From Rhizobiales bacterium UBA697 (GTDB taxonomy: Bacteria; Pseudomonadota; Alphaproteobacteria; Rhizobiales; Ancalomicrobiaceae): a stretch of 8,261 nt of DNA. The number at the start of each line of letters is the position of its first letter. Positions within the stretch are counted from its first letter, which is position 1. Both the position numbers and the translations under genes were made by a program. Positions 5,113 through 8,261 of the stretch are shown here, one piece after another. The notes under the pieces were generated by a model. The model was not told where the DNA came from and did not search any database. It saw only the letters and a list, made by a program, of their open reading frames with translations. The stretch is from assembly GCA_002298965.1 (NCBI GenBank), contig DBMN01000192.1, positions 1-8,261 on the forward strand, given 5' to 3'.

Positions 5113-6567
5113 TCATTCGGCCGGCTGGCCGTGGGTGAAGTAGGTGTCGCGCGAGCGGCGATACTGGAACTGCGGGATGGCCAGCATGGCGAGGGTCAGC
5201 ACCACGATCGCCGGCAGGCCGAAGGTCTGGAACGCCCAGGCGTTGAAGGTCCACAGCGTGTCCCAGTCGATGTTGCCGTGATAGCCGCCGAACTCGTAGA
5301 GGCCGGTGAGGCTGGCGGCGAGGGCGCCACCCAGGACCTGCAGGATACCGCAAGAGAAGCAGATGATCACCAGCGCCCGGAGACCGCCGAAGCGATTGGC
5401 GAAGACGCCGAGGGTCGCGTTGTCGAAGAACACGGGCACGAAGCCGGTGATGATCATGATCGGCGAATGGAAGACCAGCAGGCCCATGATGGCGACGAAC
5501 TGGCCGATGGCGCCGCAGACGAAGCCGAACAGCACCGAGTTGCCGCCGGCCTTGTCGAAGCCGTAGGTCGCGGCGCAGTCGATCGCCGGCAGCGAGCCCT
5601 TGAGCAGGCGTTCGGAGATGCCCTGGAAGGAGGTCGCGAGTTCGGCGACGAACATGCGGACGCCCGACTGCAGGATGAACAGGTAGACCGCGAAGTGGAT
5701 GGTGGTCTTGAAGACGTACTTCAGGAACCATTCGCCCGAGGCCGGATTGTAGAACTTCTTCGAGGCGAGATATTCCGGTCCGAGGATGAACAGGATGGTG
5801 CCGAAGAAGACGAGCATCAGCGTCGAGGCGGCGACGACGTTGTCGTTGAAGACGTTGAGGAAGCCGGGGAGCTTGAGGTGCTCGACGCTCTTCTCGCGGT
5901 TGCCGATCTTCGGCGCGAGCTTGGAGGCGACCCAGATGGCGCCCATCTGCTGGTGACCGACGGCGAAACCGGCACCTTCGGTGAGTTCCTGGGTCGGTTC
6001 GAGCGTCAGGTTGGAGAAGACCGCCCAGTAGGTGCCGAGCATGATGCCGCAGGCGACGATGCCCCAGACGTTGTTCTGCAGCGCCGGAATGGCGATGAAG
6101 ATCATCCACAGGCTGGTGTTGGCCTGCTGGATCATCACGTGGCCGGTCAGGAACAGCGTGCGCACCTTGGTGAAGCGGCTGAAGGCGACCAGGATGATGT
6201 TCCACAGGAAGGCGATCAGCAGCGCCATCATGATCAGCGAGGTGGTCCAGCCCGCCTTGGTGAAGGCCGCGGTGACCGCGTTCCAGCCGAAGTAGGGGTC
6301 GATCACCGCCGCCTTGATCTGGAAGCGCTCGGCGAGGCCGGCCAGGATCGGACGGAAGTTGTTCACCAGTCCGCCGGAGCCGACCAGCAGGATGTAGAAG
6401 CCGACCACCGTCTTGATGAAGCCGGCGAAGCACTCGTGCGCCGGTCGACGCAGGAGGATGTAGCCGACGAGCGAGACCAGGCCGATGAAGAGGGCCGGCT
6501 CGGCCATGATGTTGTTGAAGAATCCTTTCCAGATCTCCAACAGTGGGGTGATCAGCGTCTGGTCCAT
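5113..6567 (-). CDS. ulaA: PTS L-ascorbate permease EIIC component
   Basis: A 484-residue inner-membrane permease of the UlaA/SgaT family. It carries L-ascorbate across the membrane with phosphorylation by UlaB. Many hydrophobic helices run through the length (about residues 22-40, 48-64, 108-130, 150-185, 243-262, 285-300, 345-375, 398-420 and 445-465). Conserved family blocks are seen in order: LTGHVMIQQ (140-148), PTQELTEGAGFAVGHQQ (191-207), QSGVRMFVAEL (300-310), AIDCAATYGF (328-337) and FFDNATLGVFANRFGG (380-395). All match E. coli UlaA as recalled (465 residues there). ATG 6567 is chosen because GGAGGAG lies 5 bases upstream. The frame stays open to 6735, but those extra residues are Arg/Pro/Ala-rich and unlike the family. 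It is the first gene of the operon, divergent from the DeoR regulator. Confidence 0.96.
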   Translation of the reverse strand: MDQTLITPLLEIWKGFFNNIMAEPALFIGLVSLVGYILLRRPAHECFAGFIKTVVGFYILLVGSGGLVNNFRPILAGLAERFQIKAAVIDPYFGWNAVTAAFTKAGWTTSLIMMALLIAFLWNIILVAFSRFTKVRTLFLTGHVMIQQANTSLWMIFIAIPALQNNVWGIVACGIMLGTYWAVFSNLTLEPTQELTEGAGFAVGHQQMGAIWVASKLAPKIGNREKSVEHLKLPGFLNVFNDNVVAASTLMLVFFGTILFILGPEYLASKKFYNPASGEWFLKYVFKTTIHFAVYLFILQSGVRMFVAELATSFQGISERLLKGSLPAIDCAATYGFDKAGGNSVLFGFVCGAIGQFVAIMGLLVFHSPIMIITGFVPVFFDNATLGVFANRFGGLRALVIICFSCGILQVLGGALAASLTGLYEFGGYHGNIDWDTLWTFNAWAFQTFGLPAIVVLTLAMLAIPQFQYRRSRDTYFTHGQPAE

Positions 6568-6805
6568 GGGGACTCCTCCGTGGGCGAACATTCCCGCCGC
6601 GGCACAGGCCGGTTGGTCGAGCAGTCGGTCACGATCGTCAAGTCGATTCGTACCGATCGGGCGGCGTTCCGCGCCGTCCGGCATCAGCGCCGGGACATCT
6701 CCGTTCCGGGCGCATCGACCTCCTCCGGGCCGCAACCGTCACAGGACTTCGAGATCGAACATCGCGATCGCTCGAATGGAGGGATGGATGTTCTTATTGA
6801 TCTCG
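6568..6805 (-). promoter_or_regulatory. Long leader of the ula operon
   Basis: If transcription starts just downstream of the candidate promoter at 6815-6842, about 240 bases of GC-rich, untranslated sequence precede ulaA. The only firm element is the GGAGGAG ribosome binding site next to ATG 6567. I see no convincing small ORF and no recognisable riboswitch. Confidence 0.35.
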
Positions 6806-6851
6806 TAATACCGCATCCTATGTGTGTTTGGCCGCAAAGCAATCGGTATTA
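6806..6851. promoter_or_regulatory. Inverted repeat flanking the ulaA promoter, putative operator
   Basis: TAATACCG (6806-6813) and its exact complement CGGTATTA (6844-6851) are separated by 30 bases. The two copies bracket the candidate ulaA promoter: one sits just upstream of the -35, the other abuts the -10. The centre spacing is 38 bases. A pair of half-sites placed this way suits a DeoR-family repressor, which forms oligomers, acting from the adjacent divergent gene. The repeat is seen directly; the binding protein is inferred. Confidence 0.5.
6815..6842 (-). promoter_or_regulatory. Candidate ulaA promoter
   Basis: On the minus strand TTGCTT (6842-6837) is followed after 16 bases by TAGGAT (6820-6815); each keeps the key consensus bases (TTG of the -35, TA...T of the -10). 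It lies in the AT-rich core of the divergent region and between the two arms of the inverted repeat. A start near 6808 would be expected. The assignment is by eye. Confidence 0.4.
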
Positions 6852-6858
6852 GACCCTA

Positions 6859-6940
6859 TTTCGGCCATTTTTCGCACATGAATTTGTTCGTTATGTTCTT
6901 TTCGAATGGATTGTGCGATTCAGCGCATCGGGCTAATAGT
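6859..6940 (+). promoter_or_regulatory. TTTCG-repeat region and candidate promoter of the DeoR gene
   Basis: Four TTCG elements in the same orientation end at 6863, 6874, 6890 and 6904, three of them as TTTCG, with the first two one helical turn apart (11 bases). Some DeoR-family regulators (for example E. coli AgaR, as I recall) bind arrays of TTTC-type repeats. Just downstream, TTGTGC (6911-6916) and TAATAG (6934-6939) with 17 bases between form a weak promoter pair for the plus-strand repressor gene. Both readings are tentative. Confidence 0.3.
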
Positions 6941-7013
6941 GTGTCCGAGAGTGTTCGCGCGGGAGTCGTCTGATCGACCCGCCGCCGGTTCCCCCGAGGG
7001 CGCCGGTCGACGA

Positions 7014-7035
7014 CGGAGCCGGCTTCGCGGCTCCG
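7014..7035 (+). promoter_or_regulatory. Stem-loop immediately before the DeoR gene start
   Basis: CGGAGCCG (7014-7021) and CGGCTCCG (7028-7035) form an 8-bp stem around GCTTCG, ending 3 bases before the GGAG ribosome binding site (7039-7042). Such a stem may limit ribosome access and keep repressor levels low. The rest of the leader, 6941-7013, shows only weaker pairing, such as GTCGT..CGACC with GGTCGACGAC. Confidence 0.4.
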
Positions 7036-7048
7036 CATGGAGATGAGG

Positions 7049-7831
7049 ATGGCCAAGACCGGTCGTATTTCGGCATCACGCCACCAGAAGCTCCTCGAAC
7101 TGCTGGCCTCCCGCGACTTCGTCCGCGTCGCCGATCTCGCCGAGACGTTCCGCGTCGCCGAGATCACCATCCGGCGCGACCTCGACGAGCTGGCCGAACA
7201 GGGCGTGGTCGAGCGCTTCCACGGCGGTGCCCGGCTCGTCGCCCCGCCGCTGCCGATGGCCTTTTCCGAGACCTCGCTCGGCCGCGACGCCGAGAAGCAG
7301 CGCATCGCCCAGATCGCCGCCGGCTACGTGCGGCCCGGCGACACCGTCCTGCTGTCGGGCGGCACGACGACGCTCGCCGTCTTCCGCGAGATCGCGCACA
7401 TGGACGTGCGCATCATCACCAACAACGCGATGATCATCGGCGAGCTCGACGACGACACCACCGCCGAGCTCTTCGTGCTGGGTGGCGAGTACAATCGCCG
7501 CACGAGGGCGCTGAACGGCGATCTCACCAATCTGACGCTGAACCAGATCCACGGAACGATCTCGTTCCTCGGCACCAACGCGATGAGCCAGACCAACGGG
7601 CTGACCTCGTCGATCTATGCCGCGGCGTCGATCAACCGGCTGATGGCGGCGCAGAGCAACGGCAACGTCGTCGTCGTCGCCGACGGCTCGAAGGTCGGCC
7701 GCACGTCGCATTTCGTCAGCCTGGCGCTGTCGCAAGTCCGCACCCTCGTCACCGACGAGAGCGCCGATCCGGCCGAACTCGCGGCCTATCGTTCGATCGG
7801 CATGGACGTGGAGATCGCACCGACGCCGTGA
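7049..7831 (+). CDS. DeoR-family transcriptional regulator, likely ula operon repressor
   Basis: A 260-residue cytoplasmic DNA-binding regulator. The N-terminal DeoR winged helix-turn-helix is clear (RHQKLLELLASRDFVRVADLA, then ITIRRDLDELAEQGVVERFHGGA, about residues 11-61), followed by the DeoRC sugar-phosphate sensing domain with SGGTTTLAVF (103-112), LGGEYNRRTRALNG (144-157) and VADGSKVGRTSH (210-221). E. coli UlaR, which represses ulaG and ulaABCDEF and responds to L-ascorbate-6-phosphate, is of this family. The divergent position next to ulaA makes the same job likely here, but the sequence alone cannot prove the effector. Three in-frame ATGs occur (7037, 7043, 7049). The last is chosen because GGAG (7039-7042) sits 6 bases upstream; 7037 would give 264 residues. 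Confidence 0.92.
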   Translation: MAKTGRISASRHQKLLELLASRDFVRVADLAETFRVAEITIRRDLDELAEQGVVERFHGGARLVAPPLPMAFSETSLGRDAEKQRIAQIAAGYVRPGDTVLLSGGTTTLAVFREIAHMDVRIITNNAMIIGELDDDTTAELFVLGGEYNRRTRALNGDLTNLTLNQIHGTISFLGTNAMSQTNGLTSSIYAAASINRLMAAQSNGNVVVVADGSKVGRTSHFVSLALSQVRTLVTDESADPAELAAYRSIGMDVEIAPTP

Positions 7832-7833
7832 AA

Positions 7834-7857
7834 CCGGCGCCGTGTGAGCGGCGCCGG
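7834..7857. terminator. Hairpin between convergent DeoR and enzyme I genes
   Basis: Perfect 9-bp arms CCGGCGCCG (7834-7842) and CGGCGCCGG (7849-7857) surround a 6-base loop. It starts 2 bases past the regulator stop and ends 19 bases from the enzyme I stop. It is placed to end transcription from both sides, though no T run follows on either strand. Confidence 0.5.
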
Positions 7858-7876
7858 GAGAGCGGTGCGCGGTGCC

Positions 7877-8261
7877 TCACGCGGCAGCGAGCGCCGTGGT
7901 GAGGGCCCGGGTGGCGATCGCGTGGGCCGCCTCCGCGGTGGCGGCCGCCAGCATTTCCGCAGCGACGGCCTTCGCGGTCGCGACGTCGGTCGCCCTCAGG
8001 ATGCGCTTGATGCGCGGCAGCGACGGCGCCGACATCGAATATTCGTCGAGACCGAGACCGACGAGCGGGATCGCCGCCTCCTCGATGCCGGCGAGTTCGC
8101 CGCACATGCCGACCGGGATGTCGCGGCGGTGCGCCGCTTCGATCACCATGGCGACGAGCTTCCACACCGCCGGATGGAACGGCTGGTAGATCCGCGACAC
8201 GCGCTCGTTGCCGCGGTCGGCGGCGAGCGTGTACTGGGTCAGGTCGTTCGAGCCGATCGAG
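7877..8261 (-). CDS. ptsI: PTS enzyme I (PEP-protein phosphotransferase), C-terminal part
   Basis: Only the last 127 residues are in the window; the gene runs off the right edge. Enzyme I takes phosphate from PEP and passes it to HPr at the start of every PTS chain. The visible part is the end of the PEP-binding TIM-barrel domain: GSNDLTQYTLAADRGNER (residues 3-20 of the fragment), YQPFHPAV, the active-site Cys53 in GMCGELAG, and LGLDEYSMSAPSLPRIK (69-85), all typical of PtsI-type proteins. It is convergent with the DeoR gene. Alphaproteobacteria often carry only the nitrogen-type PtsP, so an enzyme I beside a sugar permease suggests a dedicated sugar PTS. It may be fused to HPr or EIIA at the unseen N-terminus; that cannot be judged here. 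PtsP or a FruB-like fusion remains possible. Confidence 0.9.
   Translation of the reverse strand, partial: SIGSNDLTQYTLAADRGNERVSRIYQPFHPAVWKLVAMVIEAAHRRDIPVGMCGELAGIEEAAIPLVGLGLDEYSMSAPSLPRIKRILRATDVATAKAVAAEMLAAATAEAAHAIATRALTTALAAA

Noticed and set aside
3963..5138. Plus-strand open frame of 391 codons antisense to the phosphatase gene and ulaB
   Set aside because: Same reason: it covers two well-supported genes and their gap, and reads as low-complexity Asp/Gly/Arg sequence.
4973..6433. Second minus-strand frame of 486 codons overlapping ulaA
   Set aside because: It is rich in Arg, His, Pro and Gly, typical of a frame-shifted reading of a GC-rich gene; the UlaA frame holds all family motifs.
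4867..6852. Plus-strand open frame of 661 codons antisense to ulaA and ulaB
   Set aside because: It is a mirror of the GC-rich third positions of ulaA. The composition is Gly/Asp/Glu/Arg-heavy without domains, and the opposite strand encodes clear UlaA and UlaB.
7076..7735. Minus-strand open frame of 219 codons within the DeoR gene
   Set aside because: Shadow of the regulator; no ribosome binding site and no domain features.

Overview
The window is GC-rich bacterial DNA with dense, short-spaced genes. The protein set (a csp gene beside small uncharacterised proteins that I associate with Rhizobiales-type genomes, and third-codon-position GC richness) suggests an alphaproteobacterium, probably of the Rhizobiales (Hyphomicrobiales). 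That placement is inference from recalled family resemblance. No rRNA, tRNA, transposase, integrase or CRISPR array was seen.

Left part (about 1-2300). On the minus strand lies a cold-shock protein gene (916-1128) with a long, AT-rich, structured leader. It is followed by three small genes of unknown function (672-809, 406-675, 21-380) that look like an operon. The first of these is a 45-residue basic protein whose stop overlaps the next start (ATGA). Divergently, on the plus strand, are two adjacent unknown genes (1597-2064 and 2067-2282) with near-identical ribosome binding sites and a 2-base gap.

Central and right part (about 2460-8261). This is a sugar phosphotransferase (PTS) locus of the L-ascorbate (Ula/Sga) type. 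On the minus strand, in transcription order, are ulaA (EIIC permease, 5113-6567), ulaB (EIIB, 4698-4979), a YbhA-type HAD phosphatase (3816-4637) and ulaG (L-ascorbate-6-phosphate lactonase, 2466-3530). A DeoR-family repressor (7049-7831, plus strand) is divergent from ulaA across a roughly 480-base control region. That region holds a candidate ulaA promoter framed by a perfect 8-base inverted repeat (TAATACCG / CGGTATTA). Beyond the repressor, convergent to it and cut by the window end, is the C-terminus of a PTS enzyme I (7877-8261).

How the genes fit together: enzyme I (with HPr and an EIIA not seen here) would pass phosphate from PEP to Cys8 of UlaB. UlaA would import L-ascorbate, which is phosphorylated to L-ascorbate-6-phosphate. 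UlaG would open the lactone to 3-keto-L-gulonate-6-phosphate. The HAD phosphatase is an unexpected member and may dephosphorylate a pathway intermediate or serve another role. The DeoR protein presumably controls the operon and itself. EIIA (UlaC) and the downstream enzymes UlaD, UlaE and UlaF are not in the window. Stem-loops between ulaA and ulaB and after the phosphatase gene suggest that the segments are expressed at different levels. I found no evidence of a wholly new system. The most interesting points are the regulatory architecture, the phosphatase in the operon and the overlooked 45-residue gene.
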